Of a stretch of DNA of 64,000 nucleotides, positions 19,981-32,826 are shown piece after piece (position 1 is the stretch's first letter; each line of letters begins with the position of its first letter). The position numbers and the translations under genes were made by a program. The stretch is from Keratinibaculum paraultunense (GTDB lineage: Bacteria > Bacillota > Clostridia > Tissierellales > Tepidimicrobiaceae), in the NCBI RefSeq assembly GCF_016767175.1, contig NZ_CP068564.1, forward strand, positions 1,922,001-1,986,000. Reading direction: 5' to 3'. The notes under the pieces were generated by a model that saw nothing but the letters and a program-made list of their open reading frames with translations, was not told the origin of the DNA and did not search any database.

Positions 19981-20298
19981 TTACAGCTTTATCTCGATGT
20001 CAACGCCAGCTGGTAAATTTAATTTCATAAGTGAATCTACTGTCTTTTGACTTGGATTGAGAATATCAATCAATCTCTTATGAGTCCTCTGTTCAAATTG
20101 TTCTCTTGAATCCTTATGCTTATGAACTGATCTTAATATAGTGATAACTTCCTTCTCTGTTGGTAATGGTACTGGTCCTGATACATCTGCACCAGTCCTC
20201 TTTGCAGTTTCCACTATCTTTTGAGCTGATGTATCTAACAACTCATGATCATAAGCTTTTAATCTAATCCTTATTTTTTGATTACCTTTGTTTGACAT
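19981..20298 (-). CDS. rpsJ: 30S ribosomal protein S10
   Basis: The 105-residue S10 (NusE) contains [20 protein letters not shown] and [20 protein letters not shown]. Besides its place in the 30S head it acts with NusB in antitermination. It is the first gene of the S10 operon, following a leader of about 280 nt. Confidence 0.98.
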   Translation of the reverse strand: MSNKGNQKIRIRLKAYDHELLDTSAQKIVETAKRTGADVSGPVPLPTEKEVITILRSVHKHKDSREQFEQRTHKRLIDILNPSQKTVDSLMKLNLPAGVDIEIKL

Positions 20299-20580
20299 TT
20301 AATTCCCTCCTTTTATCGCATGTTCACATATTACATGCGACATGGAATTGTCGATAAACACCTCCGGGTGTGTTGTAATGGTTTTTTATATAATGGCATT
20401 AGCCATTTTTGACAATTCCAGTCGCCCGATTTGTAACCGGACATTCTCAACAAAAATTTCCCCAGCACTCAATCCCTTAAATAAATTAGGATTGAAAACT
20501 TATATATATTCAATTTATTTATAGGATTGAGTGCTGGGCAACCTCTTGTATCATCGCAATGTCTAAAATAAAACACTACT
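20299..20580 (-). ncRNA. Structured 5' leader of the S10 operon
   Basis: On the minus strand the untranslated leader folds, by direct reading, into: a long stem with 27-nt arms (20461-20487 and 20512-20538, 25 of 27 paired, 24-nt loop); a domain closed by GGAATTGTC/GACAATTCC (20343-20351 and 20410-20418) with inner hairpins ACACC-CGGA-GGTGT and ATGGC/GCCAT; and a TCGCATG/CATGCGA stem just before the GGGAGGG ribosome site. There is no open frame of note. The position suggests ribosomal-protein autoregulation. I do not recognise a named family. Confidence 0.6.
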
Positions 20581-20582
20581 AT

Positions 20583-20611
20583 ATTTTATAGTATATACTA
20601 TAAAAACTCAA
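20583..20611 (-). promoter_or_regulatory. Putative S10-operon promoter containing a 22-bp palindrome
   Basis: Minus-strand TTGAGT (20611-20606), 17-bp spacer, TAAAAT (20588-20583). The spacer and part of the -10 form a perfect 22-bp palindrome (20584-20605, core TATAGTATATACTATA). It lies between the tuf terminator and the structured leader. Confidence 0.5.
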
Positions 20612-20650
20612 GCTTTTTTATAACAATGCTTAGTTTTTATATTTTAATAA

Positions 20651-20674
20651 ACAGGTGGGTGTACCCCACCCATT
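20651..20674 (-). terminator. Terminator after tuf (left copy)
   Basis: Minus-strand stem GGTGGG / CCCACC with a short loop, followed by TGTTTATT. It separates the rpsL-rpsG-fusA-tuf group from the S10 operon. Confidence 0.75.
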
Positions 20675-20693
20675 TTATATTATTTATCCTACA

Positions 20694-21887
20694 TTACTCA
20701 ATTATCTTAGTAACAACTCCAGCACCTACAGTTCTTCCACCTTCACGAATAGCAAATCTTAATCCTTCTTCCAATGCTATTGGAGTTATTAGTTCTATGG
20801 TAAATTTAGCATTGTCTCCTGGCATTACCATCTCTACGCCTTCTTGTAGTCTTATTTCTCCTGTTACATCTGTAGTTCTAAAGTAAAATTGTGGTCTATA
20901 TCCATCAAAGAATGGAGTATGTCTTCCACCTTCTTCTTTTGTTAGTACGTATACTTCTGCTTCAAATTTTGTATGGGGAGTTATGCTTCCTGGTTTTGCT
21001 AGTACTTGACCTCTTTCTATTTCGTCTCTTTGTACGCCTCTTAACAATGCTCCTATATTATCTCCTGCTTGTGCTTCATCTAGTATCTTCCTAAACATTT
21101 CTATTCCTGTTACTACTACTTCTCTTGGTTCGTCTCTTAATCCAACTATTTCTACACTGTCTCCTGCCTTTATTACTCCTCTTTCTACTCTACCTGTTGC
21201 TACTGTTCCTCTTCCTGTTATACTAAATACGTCTTCTACTGGCATTAAAAATGGTTTGTCTATTTCTCTTTCTGGTTCTGGTATGTCTCTATCTACTGCT
21301 TCCATTAGTTCCATTATCTTGTCTCCCCATGGACCTTCTGGGTCTTCTATAGCTTTTAGTGCTGAACCTACTATTACACTCGTATTATCTCCATCAAATC
21401 CATATTCGCTTAGTAGTTCTCTTACTTCCATTTCTACTAGTTCAATTAATTCTTCATCGTCTACCATGTCTGCTTTGTTTAAAAATACTACTATATTTGG
21501 TACACCTACTTGCCTTGCTAATAATATATGCTCTCTTGTTTGGGGCATCGCTCCGTCTGCTGCTGATACTACAAGAATTGCTCCGTCCATTTGTGCTGCT
21601 CCTGTAATCATATTCTTTACATAGTCAGCATGCCCTGGACAGTCTACGTGGGCATAGTGACGATTTTCTGTTTCATATTCTACGTGAGATGTAGATATAG
21701 TTATTCCTCTTTCCCTTTCTTCTGGAGCTTTGTCTATATTGTCATAACTCATTACTTGCCCTGCCCCTAATCTTTTGTTTAATACTGTTGTTATTGCTGC
21801 TGTTAATGTAGTTTTACCATGGTCTACGTGACCTATTGTACCTATATTCACATGAGGTTTAGTTCTTTCAAATTTTTCTTTAGCCAT
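20694..21887 (-). CDS. tuf: Elongation factor Tu (left copy)
   Basis: The 397-residue GTPase delivers aminoacyl-tRNA to the ribosome. It has the G1 motif [10 protein letters not shown]3 DCPGHADY and G4 NKADM, then domains 2 and 3. It follows fusA in the str operon. A second copy at 36588-37781 differs by one residue (Ala here, Thr there, in [10 protein letters not shown]) and by only a few bases; identity continues about 15 bases past the stop codon. Confidence 0.99.
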   Translation of the reverse strand: MAKEKFERTKPHVNIGTIGHVDHGKTTLTAAITTVLNKRLGAGQVMSYDNIDKAPEERERGITISTSHVEYETENRHYAHVDCPGHADYVKNMITGAAQMDGAILVVSAADGAMPQTREHILLARQVGVPNIVVFLNKADMVDDEELIELVEMEVRELLSEYGFDGDNTSVIVGSALKAIEDPEGPWGDKIMELMEAVDRDIPEPEREIDKPFLMPVEDVFSITGRGTVATGRVERGVIKAGDSVEIVGLRDEPREVVVTGIEMFRKILDEAQAGDNIGALLRGVQRDEIERGQVLAKPGSITPHTKFEAEVYVLTKEEGGRHTPFFDGYRPQFYFRTTDVTGEIRLQEGVEMVMPGDNAKFTIELITPIALEEGLRFAIREGGRTVGAGVVTKIIE

Positions 21888-21912
21888 TTTCTATTCCTCC
21901 TCAATTATTTTA

Positions 21913-23982
21913 TTATTTATTTCCTAATATTTCTTTTGCAATGTTATCTGGTACTGGTGCATAATGATCAAATTCCATAGAATAAGTAGCTCTACCTTGA
22001 GTGTTGGATCTAAGAACTGTTGCATACCCAAACATCTCAGACAATGGTACATAAGCTTTTACTACTTGAGCACCATTTCTTAGCTCCATACCTTCTACCC
22101 TTCCACGTCTTGCATTTAGATCACCTATAACATCGCCCATATATTCTTCTGGCATAATTACTTCTACTTTCATTATTGGTTCTAATAAAACTGGTTTTGC
22201 CTTTGCCATAGCTTCTTTAAAAGCCATAGAACCAGCAATTTTAAATGCCATTTCAGAAGAATCTACTTCATGATATGAACCATCAAATAATGTTACTTTC
22301 ACATCTACCACTGGATAACCTCCAAGTATACCAGATTGCATAGCTTCTTGAATACCTGCATCTACTGCTGGTATAAATTCCTTTGGTATAGCTCCTCCTA
22401 CTATCTTGTTTACAAATTCATAGCCTGCACCTGGCTCTTGAGGTTCAATTTTTATCTTAACATGCCCATATTGACCACGACCACCAGATTGTCTTACATA
22501 TTTAGTATCTGCCTCTGCTGGTACTGTAATAGATTCTTTGTAAGCCACTTGAGGATTACCCACATTGGCCTCTACCTTAAACTCCCTTAGAAGTCTATCT
22601 ACAATTATTTCCAAATGCAATTCTCCCATACCTGCAATTAATATCTGACCAGTTTCTTCATTTGTAGAAGTCCTAAATGTAGGATCTTCTTCTGCAAGTT
22701 TAGCTAATGCAGTACTCATCTTTTCTTGACTTGCTTTTGTCTTTGGTTCAATAGCTACTTCAATAACAGGTTCTGGGAATTCCATAGTCTCTAGCACTAT
22801 TGGATTTTTTTCATCACATAATGTATCTCCTGTAGCTGTATCCTTAAGTCCTACTGCTGCTGCAATATCACCTGCATAAACTTCATCAACTTCTTCCCTT
22901 TTGTTAGCATGCATTAATAGGATTCTACCTACTCTTTCTCTTTTACCTTTTGTTGAATTATAAACATATGATCCTGCTTTTAAGGTACCTGAATATACCC
23001 TAAAATATGCAAGTTTCCCTACATATGGGTCAGTTACTATTTTAAATGCTAGTGCAGAAAATGGTTCATCATCTGATGAAATTCTCTCTAATTCTTCATC
23101 GGAATCCACTGATACACCTTTTACTGGAGGTATATCTAATGGTGAAGGCATATAATCTACAATAGCATCTAATAAAGGTTGCACTCCTTTGTTTTTATAA
23201 GATGAACCACATAAAACAGGAGTGATCTCTGTTTTAATTGTCGCCTTTCTTATAGCTCTAGTTATCTCTTCAGGAGTTATTTCTTCTCCTTCAAGATATT
23301 TAATCATCAATTCTTCATCATATTCTGCTATATTTTCAAGTAGATTTTCTCTATACTCTTCTGCTAAATCTACTAATTCTTCAGGAATATCTACTACCTC
23401 TATATTCTGACCAAGATCATCTTTATAAATTCTAGCATTCATATTTACTAAATCCACTACACCTACAAAATTATCCTCTTTCCCAATAGGTATTTGTACG
23501 GGGACTGGATTGGCTTTAAGTCTATCTTTAATCATATCTACTACATTGAAAAAATCTGCTCCTACTATATCCATTTTGTTGACAAAAGCCATTCGAGGAA
23601 CATTATATTTATCAGCCTGTCTCCAAACCGTTTCTGATTGAGGTTCTACTCCTCCCTTTGCACAAAATACCGCTACAGCTCCATCTAGAACTCTAAGGGA
23701 CCTTTCAACTTCTACTGTGAAATCCACGTGCCCTGGCGTATCTATTATATTTATTCTGTGATCTCTCCAGTGACATGTGGTCGCTGCAGATGTAATAGTG
23801 ATTCCTCTTTCCTGTTCTTGCTCCATCCAATCCATCTGTGCAGCACCTTCATGGGTTTCTCCTATTTTGTGAATTTTTCCAGTGTAAAATAATATCCTCT
23901 CTGTGGTAGTTGTTTTTCCTGCATCTATATGAGCCATTATTCCTATGTTTCGTATTTTCTCTAATTGAAATTTCCTGGGCAC
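21913..23982 (-). CDS. fusA: Elongation factor G
   Basis: The 689-residue translocation GTPase has G1 [10 protein letters not shown], switch segment [12 protein letters not shown]3 DTPGHVDF and G4 NKMD, then domains II-V ending near [20 protein letters not shown]. It lies in the standard rpsL-rpsG-fusA-tuf order. A divergent EF-G-like paralogue is at 57871-59934. Confidence 0.98.
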   Translation of the reverse strand: MPRKFQLEKIRNIGIMAHIDAGKTTTTERILFYTGKIHKIGETHEGAAQMDWMEQEQERGITITSAATTCHWRDHRINIIDTPGHVDFTVEVERSLRVLDGAVAVFCAKGGVEPQSETVWRQADKYNVPRMAFVNKMDIVGADFFNVVDMIKDRLKANPVPVQIPIGKEDNFVGVVDLVNMNARIYKDDLGQNIEVVDIPEELVDLAEEYRENLLENIAEYDEELMIKYLEGEEITPEEITRAIRKATIKTEITPVLCGSSYKNKGVQPLLDAIVDYMPSPLDIPPVKGVSVDSDEELERISSDDEPFSALAFKIVTDPYVGKLAYFRVYSGTLKAGSYVYNSTKGKRERVGRILLMHANKREEVDEVYAGDIAAAVGLKDTATGDTLCDEKNPIVLETMEFPEPVIEVAIEPKTKASQEKMSTALAKLAEEDPTFRTSTNEETGQILIAGMGELHLEIIVDRLLREFKVEANVGNPQVAYKESITVPAEADTKYVRQSGGRGQYGHVKIKIEPQEPGAGYEFVNKIVGGAIPKEFIPAVDAGIQEAMQSGILGGYPVVDVKVTLFDGSYHEVDSSEMAFKIAGSMAFKEAMAKAKPVLLEPIMKVEVIMPEEYMGDVIGDLNARRGRVEGMELRNGAQVVKAYVPLSEMFGYATVLRSNTQGRATYSMEFDHYAPVPDNIAKEILGNK

Positions 23983-24034
23983 AATATTTCCTCCTTCCTG
24001 TTTATAAGTCCCCCTTGTTGTTTTGTTTTATTTA

Positions 24035-24505
24035 TTACCATCTATAATGTGCGAATGCCTTATTTGCTTCAGCCATCTTATGAACTTCTTCTCGTTTTTT
24101 AACACTTCCACCAGTATTGTTAGATGCATCCATTATTTCTTTAGCAAGTCTTTCTACCATAGTCTTTTCTCCTCTTAATCTAGCATAACGAACAAGCCAA
24201 CGCAAACCTAATGTTTCTCTTCTTTCAGGTCTAACTTCTACTGGAACTTGATAGGTTGCCCCACCAATACGTCTTCCTTTAACTTCTAATATTGGCATTA
24301 CATTGTTTAAAGCCTTATAAAATACTTCAAGGGGATCTTCGCCAGTTTTTTCTTGTATATAATCAAAAGCTCCATAAACAATGTTTTGAGCAAGACCTTT
24401 CTTACCATCAAGCATCACATTATTGATAAGTTTTGTTACAACTATATCATTATATATTGGATCTGGCATTACTTCTCTTTTCTCTACATAACCTTTTCTT
24501 GGCAC
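24035..24505 (-). CDS. rpsG: 30S ribosomal protein S7
   Basis: The 156-residue S7 starts [20 protein letters not shown] and has [20 protein letters not shown]. It organises the 3' major domain of 16S rRNA. The 121 nt before it, after rpsL, show no clear promoter or terminator. Confidence 0.98.
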   Translation of the reverse strand: MPRKGYVEKREVMPDPIYNDIVVTKLINNVMLDGKKGLAQNIVYGAFDYIQEKTGEDPLEVFYKALNNVMPILEVKGRRIGGATYQVPVEVRPERRETLGLRWLVRYARLRGEKTMVERLAKEIMDASNNTGGSVKKREEVHKMAEANKAFAHYRW

Positions 24506-24626
24506 TCAACTTCCCTCCTTAACTATATAAAGTATATTCATTGGTACTCGACAGTGAATATTCTGCCGTTGTGCACATAAATGCATATATATAAATTTGG
24601 AATAATTCCATTGCATTTCAGCACAA

Positions 24627-25040
24627 TTATTTTTTAGGCTTTTTAGCCCCATACTTGGATCTAGATTGCATTCTTCCTTCTACTCCTGCTGCATCTAAAG
24701 TACCTCTTACCACATGATATCTAACTCCTGGGAGGTCTTTAACTCTACCACCTCTTACTAAAACAACACTATGTTCCTGTAGATTATGTCCTTCTCCAGG
24801 TATATAAACATTTACCTCAACACCATTGGTAAGCCTAACTCTAGCTACTTTTCTTAAAGCCGAATTAGGTTTTCTAGGTGTAACAGTTCTAACAGCTGTA
24901 CAAACTCCTCTTTTTTGTGGTGAATGTACAGTAGTAGTAGTCTTTTTTAATGAATTGTAATTTACACCTAGTGCAGGAGATTTGGATTTGTATTCAACCT
25001 TTTTCCTACCTTTTCTAATCAATTGATTGATTGTTGGCAT
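24627..25040 (-). CDS. rpsL: 30S ribosomal protein S12
   Basis: The 137-residue S12 starts [20 protein letters not shown] and has both decoding loops: [20 protein letters not shown] and [16 protein letters not shown]. Residues around these loops determine streptomycin sensitivity; the Lys of TPRKPNS is the sensitive form. Confidence 0.98.
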   Translation of the reverse strand: MPTINQLIRKGRKKVEYKSKSPALGVNYNSLKKTTTTVHSPQKRGVCTAVRTVTPRKPNSALRKVARVRLTNGVEVNVYIPGEGHNLQEHSVVLVRGGRVKDLPGVRYHVVRGTLDAAGVEGRMQSRSKYGAKKPKK

Positions 25041-25067
25041 AATTGCACCTCCTTCTATACTTAAATT

Positions 25068-25337
25068 TTATTTTAATAATGCAGCACTTGCTGCACTAAC
25101 ATCTATTTTACAAGCCTTACCTAATTCTTTCATGGAAGATACATATACTAATTCAACTTCCTTTTCTTCACAAGCTTTAATTATATCTTCTACTATTCTT
25201 TTATCTGCATCTTTGGCTACATACACTATTTCTGCATCTCCATTAGATAATGCTCTTTTAACTTGCTTAGTACCCACTACTTTATTATTAGTATTAAGCT
25301 TATCTAACATATATAAGTTTCCTCCTCCTTTAAACAT
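25068..25337 (-). CDS. L7Ae-family RNA-binding protein (YbxF-like)
   Basis: The 89-residue L7Ae/L30e-type protein contains NKVVGTKQVKRALSNGDAEI and YVAKDADKRIVEDIIKACEE. Family members bind kink-turn RNA; the Bacillus homologue sits at the same place between rpoC and rpsL. Its exact role on the ribosome is not settled. A long hairpin precedes it. Confidence 0.92.
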   Translation of the reverse strand: MFKGGGNLYMLDKLNTNNKVVGTKQVKRALSNGDAEIVYVAKDADKRIVEDIIKACEEKEVELVYVSSMKELGKACKIDVSAASAALLK

Positions 25338-25340
25338 TTT

Positions 25341-25379
25341 TAAAGATTATGTGAACAGTCACTGTTCACATAATCTTTA
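25341..25379 (-). other. Long hairpin between rpoC and the L7Ae gene
   Basis: 19-nt arms (25341-25359 and 25361-25379) are exact inverted copies around one central base. On the minus strand the stem is followed by AAAAATG rather than a T-run, so it could be a weak terminator, an RNase III site or a protein-binding site. It overlaps nothing coding. Confidence 0.75.
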
Positions 25380-25427
25380 TGTTATCAAAGAGTCCACTCT
25401 CAATTAATGCACTTATACATTTTACCA

Positions 25428-28400
25428 TCAGATATTTTGACTGTCAACATCAATTTTATCTATAAGTTCTATTTTTTCATCTTCTTCTATGTTTTCTTGT
25501 TTATCTGCATCTTTATCTTCATCTTCTGCATATACCACTTCTATATTTTTATATCTTTTCATTCCAGTACCTGCAGGGATAAGTTTCCCAATTATTACAT
25601 TCTCCTTTAGTCCCATAAGTTTATCTACTTTACCTTTAATAGCTGCTTCTGTTAATACTCTAGTGGTTTCTTGGAAAGATGCAGCAGATAAAAAGGATTC
25701 TGTTGCTAATGAAGCTTTGGTTATCCCTAAAAGTGCCCTTCTACCTATAGCAGGTTTACCTCCTGCTTCTGAAATCTCTTTGTTTACATCTTCAAATTCG
25801 TGCAAATTAACTAAGCTTCCAGGCAGTAGATCTGTATCTCCCGGGTCTTCTACTCTTACTTTACTTAGCATCTGCCTAACAATTATTTCAATATGCTTAT
25901 CGTCTATATCTACTCCTTGTAATCTATAAACTCTTTGTACTTCTCTTACTAAATAGTTTTGTACCCCTTGTACTCCCTTAATTTTTAATATATCGTGAGG
26001 ATTTACTGATCCTTCCGTTATTTCATCTCCTGCTTCAACAAAATCTCCATCTCTTACCTTTAATCTTGAACCATAAGGAATGCTGTACGTTTTAGTATCT
26101 CCATCATTAGAGGTTATAATAACCTCCTTTTTCTTTTTAGTTTCATTTATGCTTACTTCTCCTGATATTTCAGATATAACTGCTAATCCCTTTGGTTTTC
26201 TTGCTTCAAATAACTCTTCAACCCTTGGTAAACCTTGTGTAATATCAGCCCCTGCTACTCCTCCAGTATGGAAAGTACGCATTGTAAGCTGTGTACCAGG
26301 TTCACCTATGGATTGAGCAGCTATGGTTCCTACTGCTTCTCCTACATGTACTGGATATCCAGTAGCTAAATCTCTTCCATAACATTTTGCACAAACACCA
26401 TGACGTGTTTTACATGTTAGTACAGATCTAACCTTTACTTCTTTTATACCTGCTTTATCTATTCGTTCTGCTATACTTTCTGTAATCATTTCACCTTTTT
26501 TAATTATTATCTCATTAGTATTTGGATCAACTACATCTTCTACTACAAATCTTCCTACAATTCTATCCTTTAATTCTTCTATAATTTCATTCCCATCTCT
26601 AAAATCTTTAGCTACTATATATTGTTCTGTTCCACAGTCTTCTTCTCTCACAATTACGTCTTGACTTACATCTACCAATCGTCTAGTTAAGTAGCCAGAG
26701 TCTGCTGTTCTAAGGGCTGTATCTGCTAACCCTTTTCTTGAACCGTGAGTTGAGATAAAAAACTCCAATACATCTAATCCTTCTCTAAAGTTGGATTTTA
26801 TAGGAACTTCTATAGTTTCTCCGGACGCACTGGCCATAAGTCCTCTCATACCACCTAATTGCCTAATTTGATTTTTACTACCTCTAGCACCTGAATGAGC
26901 CATTATATATATATTATTCATATGATCTAGCCCATCCATCAACGCTTCTGAAACTTTGTCAGTAGTTCTATTCCATATTTCAATTACTCTCTCATATCTT
27001 TCTTCATCAGATATAAGCCCTCTTCTATAGGATCTTTCAAATTTATCTACCTCTTCTTCTGCTTTTTCTAGTAATTTTTCTTTTTCTTCAGGTACTATAA
27101 TGTCATCCATACTTATAGTTATAGCACCTATAGTGGAATAATGAAATCCTATTTTCTTTATGTGATCTAATACTTCTGCAGTTACTATATTCCCATGTTT
27201 TCTATAACATCGTTCTACTATATCCCCTAACGCTTTTTTATCTACTAATCTATCTATTTCTAAAGAATAAGGATCCTTTTCTCTATCTACAAATCCTAAA
27301 TCTTGAGGTATATGTTCATTAAATATAAATCTTCCTACAGTGCTTTCTATAATACGTCCTCTATCTTCTTCATTTAATTTTTTCCTTACTTTAACCTTTG
27401 CATGTATACTTACATCACCATTAAAATAAGCATGTAACAATTCATCATAATCTTTGAATATTTTCCCTTCTCCTTTTTCTCCAGGATTTTCTGCTGTTAA
27501 ATAATAACTGCCTAAAACCATATCCTGAGTTGGAGTAGTGATAGGTCTTCCATCCTTTGGAGCCAATATATTGTTTACTGATAACATTAATAATCTTGCT
27601 TCCGCTTGAGCTTCCATAGATAAAGGTACATGAACAGCCATTTGATCTCCATCAAAATCAGCATTATAAGCAGTACAAACTAAAGGATGCAATTTTATAG
27701 CTTTACCTTCTACCAATACAGGCTCAAAAGCTTGAATCCCTAATCTATGAAGAGTAGGTGCCCTATTTAATAGAACAGGATGATCCCTTATTACTTCATC
27801 TAATACATCCCATACTTCTGGTTTCATTCTTTCAACCATGCGTTTTGCTGATTTTATATTGTGTGCATATTCTTCTTCTACTAATTTTTTCATAACAAAA
27901 GGCTTAAATAATTCTAATGCCATCTTCTTAGGTAATCCACATTGATAAAATTTAAGTTCTGGTCCAATAACTATTACAGAACGTCCAGAATAATCTACTC
28001 TCTTGCCTAATAAGTTTTGTCTAAATCTACCTTGCTTACCCTTTAGCATATCTGATAGGGATTTTAATGGTCTGTTTCCTGATCCTGTAACAGGTCTACC
28101 TCTTCTTCCGTTGTCTATTAGTGCATCTACTGCTTCTTGAAGCATCCTCTTTTCATTTCTTACTATTATATCAGGTGCTCCTAAATCCAATAATCTTTTT
28201 AATCTATTATTTCTATTTATAACTCTTCTATATAAATCATTTAAATCTGAAGTAGCAAATCTGCCTCCGTCTAACTGAACCATAGGTCTTAAATCTGGTG
28301 GAATAACTGGTATTACATCTAATATCATCCATTCAGGTTTATTTCCTGATTGTCTAAATGCTTCTATTACTTCAAGTCTTCTTATTATCCTTACTCTTTT

Positions 28401-29003
28401 TTGTCCTGTTGCATCCTTTAATTGTAGCCTTAAATCCTTTGCTTCTTCATCTAAATCTATCTTTGCTAAAAGTTCTTTTATAGCTTCTGCTCCCATTTTA
28501 GCTTTAAAATTATTTCCATATTTTTCTTTTGCTTCCCTATATTCTGGTTCAGATAAAAGCTGTTTTTCATAAAGCGGAGTATCCCCACTATCTGTTACAA
28601 TATAGGATGCAAAATATAAAACCTTCTCCAAAGATCTGGGAGACATATCCAATACAAGGCCCATCCTACTAGGAATACCCTTAAAATACCATATATGAGA
28701 TACAGGGGCTGCTAATTCAATATGCCCCATTCTTTCACGTCTTACTTTGGCTTTTGTAACTTCTACTCCACATCGATCACAAACAACGCCTTTATATCTA
28801 ATTCTTTTATATTTGCCACAATGGCATTCCCAATCCTTTGTAGGTCCAAATATCTTCTCGCAAAATAGTCCTTCTTTTTCAGGTTTTAATGTTCTATAAT
28901 TTATAGTTTCAGGTTTTTTTACTTCTCCTCTTGACCACTGTCTTATCTTTTCTGGAGATGCAAGACCAATTTTAATTGCATCAAATGTATTTAATTCAAA
29001 CAA
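25428..29003 (-). CDS. rpoC: DNA-directed RNA polymerase subunit beta prime
   Basis: The 1191-residue largest subunit has an N-terminal zinc site ([20 protein letters not shown]), the catalytic NADFDGD motif, the trigger-loop region and a second Cys cluster ([13 protein letters not shown]). Length is usual for Firmicutes. It lies 63 nt after rpoB. Confidence 0.99.
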   Translation of the reverse strand: MFELNTFDAIKIGLASPEKIRQWSRGEVKKPETINYRTLKPEKEGLFCEKIFGPTKDWECHCGKYKRIRYKGVVCDRCGVEVTKAKVRRERMGHIELAAPVSHIWYFKGIPSRMGLVLDMSPRSLEKVLYFASYIVTDSGDTPLYEKQLLSEPEYREAKEKYGNNFKAKMGAEAIKELLAKIDLDEEAKDLRLQLKDATGQKRVRIIRRLEVIEAFRQSGNKPEWMILDVIPVIPPDLRPMVQLDGGRFATSDLNDLYRRVINRNNRLKRLLDLGAPDIIVRNEKRMLQEAVDALIDNGRRGRPVTGSGNRPLKSLSDMLKGKQGRFRQNLLGKRVDYSGRSVIVIGPELKFYQCGLPKKMALELFKPFVMKKLVEEEYAHNIKSAKRMVERMKPEVWDVLDEVIRDHPVLLNRAPTLHRLGIQAFEPVLVEGKAIKLHPLVCTAYNADFDGDQMAVHVPLSMEAQAEARLLMLSVNNILAPKDGRPITTPTQDMVLGSYYLTAENPGEKGEGKIFKDYDELLHAYFNGDVSIHAKVKVRKKLNEEDRGRIIESTVGRFIFNEHIPQDLGFVDREKDPYSLEIDRLVDKKALGDIVERCYRKHGNIVTAEVLDHIKKIGFHYSTIGAITISMDDIIVPEEKEKLLEKAEEEVDKFERSYRRGLISDEERYERVIEIWNRTTDKVSEALMDGLDHMNNIYIMAHSGARGSKNQIRQLGGMRGLMASASGETIEVPIKSNFREGLDVLEFFISTHGSRKGLADTALRTADSGYLTRRLVDVSQDVIVREEDCGTEQYIVAKDFRDGNEIIEELKDRIVGRFVVEDVVDPNTNEIIIKKGEMITESIAERIDKAGIKEVKVRSVLTCKTRHGVCAKCYGRDLATGYPVHVGEAVGTIAAQSIGEPGTQLTMRTFHTGGVAGADITQGLPRVEELFEARKPKGLAVISEISGEVSINETKKKKEVIITSNDGDTKTYSIPYGSRLKVRDGDFVEAGDEITEGSVNPHDILKIKGVQGVQNYLVREVQRVYRLQGVDIDDKHIEIIVRQMLSKVRVEDPGDTDLLPGSLVNLHEFEDVNKEISEAGGKPAIGRRALLGITKASLATESFLSAASFQETTRVLTEAAIKGKVDKLMGLKENVIIGKLIPAGTGMKRYKNIEVVYAEDEDKDADKQENIEEDEKIELIDKIDVDSQNI

Positions 29004-29066
29004 GGAGCTTTCTCTCCTTTCTATAATAAGTTTATAAAAATTCTTTAAAACTTCTTAATTAATAAT

Positions 29067-32000
29067 TTAATCTAGCTCTTCGTAGTCGTCATCTTCATCA
29101 TCTAGACTATTATCAATTAATTCATCACTCATTAAGTCCAAATCATCTATATCATCATCTATGGATTCTTTAATCTCTATTTCATCATCTTCTTCAGTTA
29201 ATAATTTTACATCTAATGCTAAACTTTGTAACTCTTTTACCAAAACTTTAAAAGATTCTGGTACTCCTGGCTCAGGAATATTGTCCCCTTTTACAATAGC
29301 TTCATAAGTTTTAACCCTGCCTATTACATCGTCAGATTTTACAGTCAACATCTCTTGTAATGTATGAGCTGCTCCATAAGCTTCCAATGCCCACACTTCC
29401 ATTTCCCCAAATCTTTGTCCTCCAAATTGAGCTTTACCTCCAAGGGGCTGTTGCGTTACAAGAGAATAAGGTCCAGTAGATCTAGCATGAATTTTATCAT
29501 CAACTAAGTGATGAAGTTTCAGCATATACATATAACCTACAGTAACAGGATTATTTAGTTTTTCTCCTGTTCTTCCATCTCTAAGTTCGATTTTACCACT
29601 TTCAGGATATCCTGCCATTCTTAGAGCTTCCATTATCTCTTGATCGCTAGCTCCATCAAATACAGGTGTAGCTACATGCCAGCCTAGTTTCTTTGCAGCT
29701 AATCCTAAATGAACTTCCAATACTTGCCCTAAATTCATACGGGAAGGTACTCCTAATGGATTTAGCACTATTTCTACTGGTGTCCCATCTGGTAAATAAG
29801 GCATATCTTCTTCAGGCAATATCCTAGATATTACTCCTTTATTACCATGACGTCCACACATTTTATCCCCTACGCTTATTTTTCTCTTAGTTGCTACATA
29901 AACTCTAACCATTTGATTTACACCAGGGGATAATTCATCGCCATTTTCTCTTGAAAATATCTTTACATCTACCACTATTCCTGACTCTCCATGGGGGACC
30001 TTTAGAGAAGTATCCCTAACTTCTCTAGCTTTTTCACCAAATATAGCTCTTAGGAGCCTTTCTTCAGCAGTAAGCTCTGTTTCCCCTTTAGGAGTAACCT
30101 TTCCTACCAATATATCACCAGCTTTTACTTCTGCTCCAATCCTTACAATCCCTCTTTCATCTAAATCTTTTAGCATATCATCGCCAACATTGGGAATATC
30201 CCGTGTAATCTCCTCTGGACCTAATTTGGTATCTCTAGCTTCTGATTCATATTCTTCTATATGAATAGAAGTTAAAGTATCCTCAATTACCAATTTTTCA
30301 TTTATCAGTATAGCATCTTCATAGTTATATCCTTCCCAAGTCATAAAAGCCACTAGTAAATTTTTCCCTAGCGCAATTTCTCCTAAATCTGTACTAGGAC
30401 CATCTGCAATAACTTGACCTTTTTCTACTTTTTCACCTTTTGCTACTATTGGCCTTTGATTTATGGTAGTACCTTGATTAGAACGTTTGAATTTTAAAAG
30501 CTTATAGCGATCTATTTGCCCATCTTCATCTCTTTCAATTAGTATTTCCTCAGAACTTACCTTTACTACAGTTCCTGAATTTCTAGCTATTATAACCACT
30601 CCAGAATCTCTTGCAGCTTTATATTCAATTCCCGTACCTATTATTGGTGCTTCAGCTTTTAAAAGTGGTACAGCTTGACGTTGCATATTTGCACCCATTA
30701 ATGCCCTGTTAGCATCATCATTTTCCAAAAATGGAATCATAGCTGTACCAACAGATACAATTTGCTTAGGGGAAACGTCCATATAGTCCACTTCACTAGC
30801 AGGATATATGTCTATTACTCCATTTTTCCCTCGAGCTACTACCCTTTGGTTTATAAACCTTCCTTCTTCATCTAAAGGCTCATTAGATTGAGCTTTTACA
30901 AACTCATCTTCTTCATCAGCAGTTAAATATTCAACAGTATCTAAAACAACTCCTCTTTCTTTATCCACTTTCCTATAAGGAGCTTCTATAAATCCATATT
31001 CGTTAATTCTAGCATAAGTAGTTAATGAAGTTATCAATCCAATATTAGGACCTTCTGGAGTTTCAATTGGACACATCCTACCATAATGAGAATGATGGAC
31101 GTCTCTTACTTCAAATCCAGCTCCTTCTCGACTTAAACCTCCAGGTCCTAAAGCTGATAAACGTCTTTTATGAGTTAACTCTGCTAAAGGATTTGTTTGA
31201 TCCATAAATTGAGATAATTGACTGCTACCAAAAAATTCTTTTATAGCTGCTACAACTGGTCTTATATTTATAAGGGCTTGAGGAGTAGCTACATCTACAT
31301 CCTGTATAGTCATCCTTTCTCTTACAACCCTTTCCATTCTCGATAAACCTATTCTAAATTGGTTTTGTAACAATTCCCCTACAGAACGAACTCTTCTATT
31401 GCCTAAATGATCTATATCATCAGTCATCCCTACTTCACTGAATAGGTTAAACTGATAATTTATGCTTGCAATTATATCGTCTTTAATTATATGCTTTGGT
31501 GATAATTCTCTGTTTCTATCTCTTATAGCTTCTTTTAATTCTTCTGGATCATTATAAGTTTCTACTAATTCTTTCATAATTGGATAATATACCTTTTCTT
31601 TTAAACCTAATTCTTCCAATGAAAAAGGTAAATTGAAAGCTTTTCCATCAACAAAGTGATTCCCTATTACACGAACAATTTTGTCGTTGTTTACCTGAAT
31701 ATCTACTTTGTTAATTCCACTATTTTCAATAGCTATAGCTTTTTCTCTTGTAATTTTCTCACCCTTAGCTACAAACAATTCTCCTGTTTCTGGATCAGAA
31801 ATATCTTCCGCAGCTATTCTTCCTATTATTCTATTACGTAATGCCAATTTTTTATTAAATTTATAGCGCCCTACTTTTGCTAAATCATATCTTCTAGGTT
31901 CAAAAAATAAACTATCTAACAAAGATTTAGCATTTTCCACTGTAGGAGGTTCTCCTGGTCTCAATCTTTTATATATTTCAATTAAAGCTTCCTCTTCTGT

Positions 32001-32681
32001 ATTAGTATTATCTTTTTCCAATGTCTTTAAAACTTCTTCTGTTTCTCCTAAAATATCTATTATGTCTGCATCTGTTTTAAGTCCCAATGCTCTCAATAAA
32101 GTAGTAATAGTAAGTTTTCGTGTTCTATCAATTCTAACATGAACTATGCTATTAGAATCTGTTTCATATTCCAACCAAGTTCCTCTATTAGGGATAACTG
32201 TTGCAGAATAAAGTTTTTGACCTGTTTTATCAATTTCTTCAGAATAATATACTCCTGGAGATCTTACTAATTGACTTACCACAACTCTTTCTGCTCCATT
32301 AATTATAAAGGTTCCCTTCTCTGTCATCAGTGGGAAATCTCCCATAAATACTTCTTGTTCCTTTATTTCTCCTGTTTCCTTGTTTATAAGCCGAACCTTT
32401 GCTTTTAAAGGTGCTGAATAATTAGCATCTCTTTCTCTTGCTTCATCTTCGCTATATTTAGGTTCGTTTTCATCGATATAGTAATCTACAAATTCTAAAA
32501 TTAAATTGCCCGTATAGTCCTGTATGGGGGAAATATCTTCAAATACTTCTCTTAACCCCTCTTTTAGGAACCATTCATATGAACTTTTTTGAACTTCTAT
32601 TAAATCTGGCAGATCTAATACTTCATTGATACGTGAATAACTCATCCTGACTCGTTTTCCGTATCTAACAGGATGTACCAT
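29067..32681 (-). CDS. rpoB: DNA-directed RNA polymerase subunit beta
   Basis: The 1204-residue beta subunit includes the rifampicin region ([20 protein letters not shown], then [12 protein letters not shown]), which carries the sensitive-type residues, and the conserved C-terminal [20 protein letters not shown]. The C-terminal tail is very acidic. Transcription comes from a promoter at 32827-32855 with a leader of about 140 nt. Confidence 0.99.
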   Translation of the reverse strand: MVHPVRYGKRVRMSYSRINEVLDLPDLIEVQKSSYEWFLKEGLREVFEDISPIQDYTGNLILEFVDYYIDENEPKYSEDEARERDANYSAPLKAKVRLINKETGEIKEQEVFMGDFPLMTEKGTFIINGAERVVVSQLVRSPGVYYSEEIDKTGQKLYSATVIPNRGTWLEYETDSNSIVHVRIDRTRKLTITTLLRALGLKTDADIIDILGETEEVLKTLEKDNTNTEEEALIEIYKRLRPGEPPTVENAKSLLDSLFFEPRRYDLAKVGRYKFNKKLALRNRIIGRIAAEDISDPETGELFVAKGEKITREKAIAIENSGINKVDIQVNNDKIVRVIGNHFVDGKAFNLPFSLEELGLKEKVYYPIMKELVETYNDPEELKEAIRDRNRELSPKHIIKDDIIASINYQFNLFSEVGMTDDIDHLGNRRVRSVGELLQNQFRIGLSRMERVVRERMTIQDVDVATPQALINIRPVVAAIKEFFGSSQLSQFMDQTNPLAELTHKRRLSALGPGGLSREGAGFEVRDVHHSHYGRMCPIETPEGPNIGLITSLTTYARINEYGFIEAPYRKVDKERGVVLDTVEYLTADEEDEFVKAQSNEPLDEEGRFINQRVVARGKNGVIDIYPASEVDYMDVSPKQIVSVGTAMIPFLENDDANRALMGANMQRQAVPLLKAEAPIIGTGIEYKAARDSGVVIIARNSGTVVKVSSEEILIERDEDGQIDRYKLLKFKRSNQGTTINQRPIVAKGEKVEKGQVIADGPSTDLGEIALGKNLLVAFMTWEGYNYEDAILINEKLVIEDTLTSIHIEEYESEARDTKLGPEEITRDIPNVGDDMLKDLDERGIVRIGAEVKAGDILVGKVTPKGETELTAEERLLRAIFGEKAREVRDTSLKVPHGESGIVVDVKIFSRENGDELSPGVNQMVRVYVATKRKISVGDKMCGRHGNKGVISRILPEEDMPYLPDGTPVEIVLNPLGVPSRMNLGQVLEVHLGLAAKKLGWHVATPVFDGASDQEIMEALRMAGYPESGKIELRDGRTGEKLNNPVTVGYMYMLKLHHLVDDKIHARSTGPYSLVTQQPLGGKAQFGGQRFGEMEVWALEAYGAAHTLQEMLTVKSDDVIGRVKTYEAIVKGDNIPEPGVPESFKVLVKELQSLALDVKLLTEEDDEIEIKESIDDDIDDLDLMSDELIDNSLDDEDDDYEELD

Positions 32682-32712
32682 TAATAATTCACCCCTTATT
32701 AAACTAAAATAC

Positions 32713-32735
32713 CCAAAAGCATATAATACTTTTGG
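32713..32735 (-). other. Small hairpin in the rpoB leader
   Basis: CCAAAAG (32713-32719) pairs with CTTTTGG (32729-32735) about 30 nt before the rpoB start, followed on the minus strand by GTATTTTAG. It could be a weak attenuator. Confidence 0.4.
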
Positions 32736-32826
32736 AAATTGCCAAAGTAAATATATTATAATATTGACATATCAGTGATGTTTTATACAGAAAGGCACAT
32801 AGTTTCGTTTATTATAGCATCTATAT

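Noticed and set aside
20461-20538. Insertion sequence or MITE in the S10 leader
   Set aside because: No target duplication or second copy seen in this window; the stem fits a leader structure, so it is listed there, with the repeat option stated.
20891-21624. Plus-strand open frames antisense to tuf (also 36785-37518)
   Set aside because: They are shadows of a highly biased coding sequence, duplicated exactly because tuf is duplicated, and lack ribosome sites.
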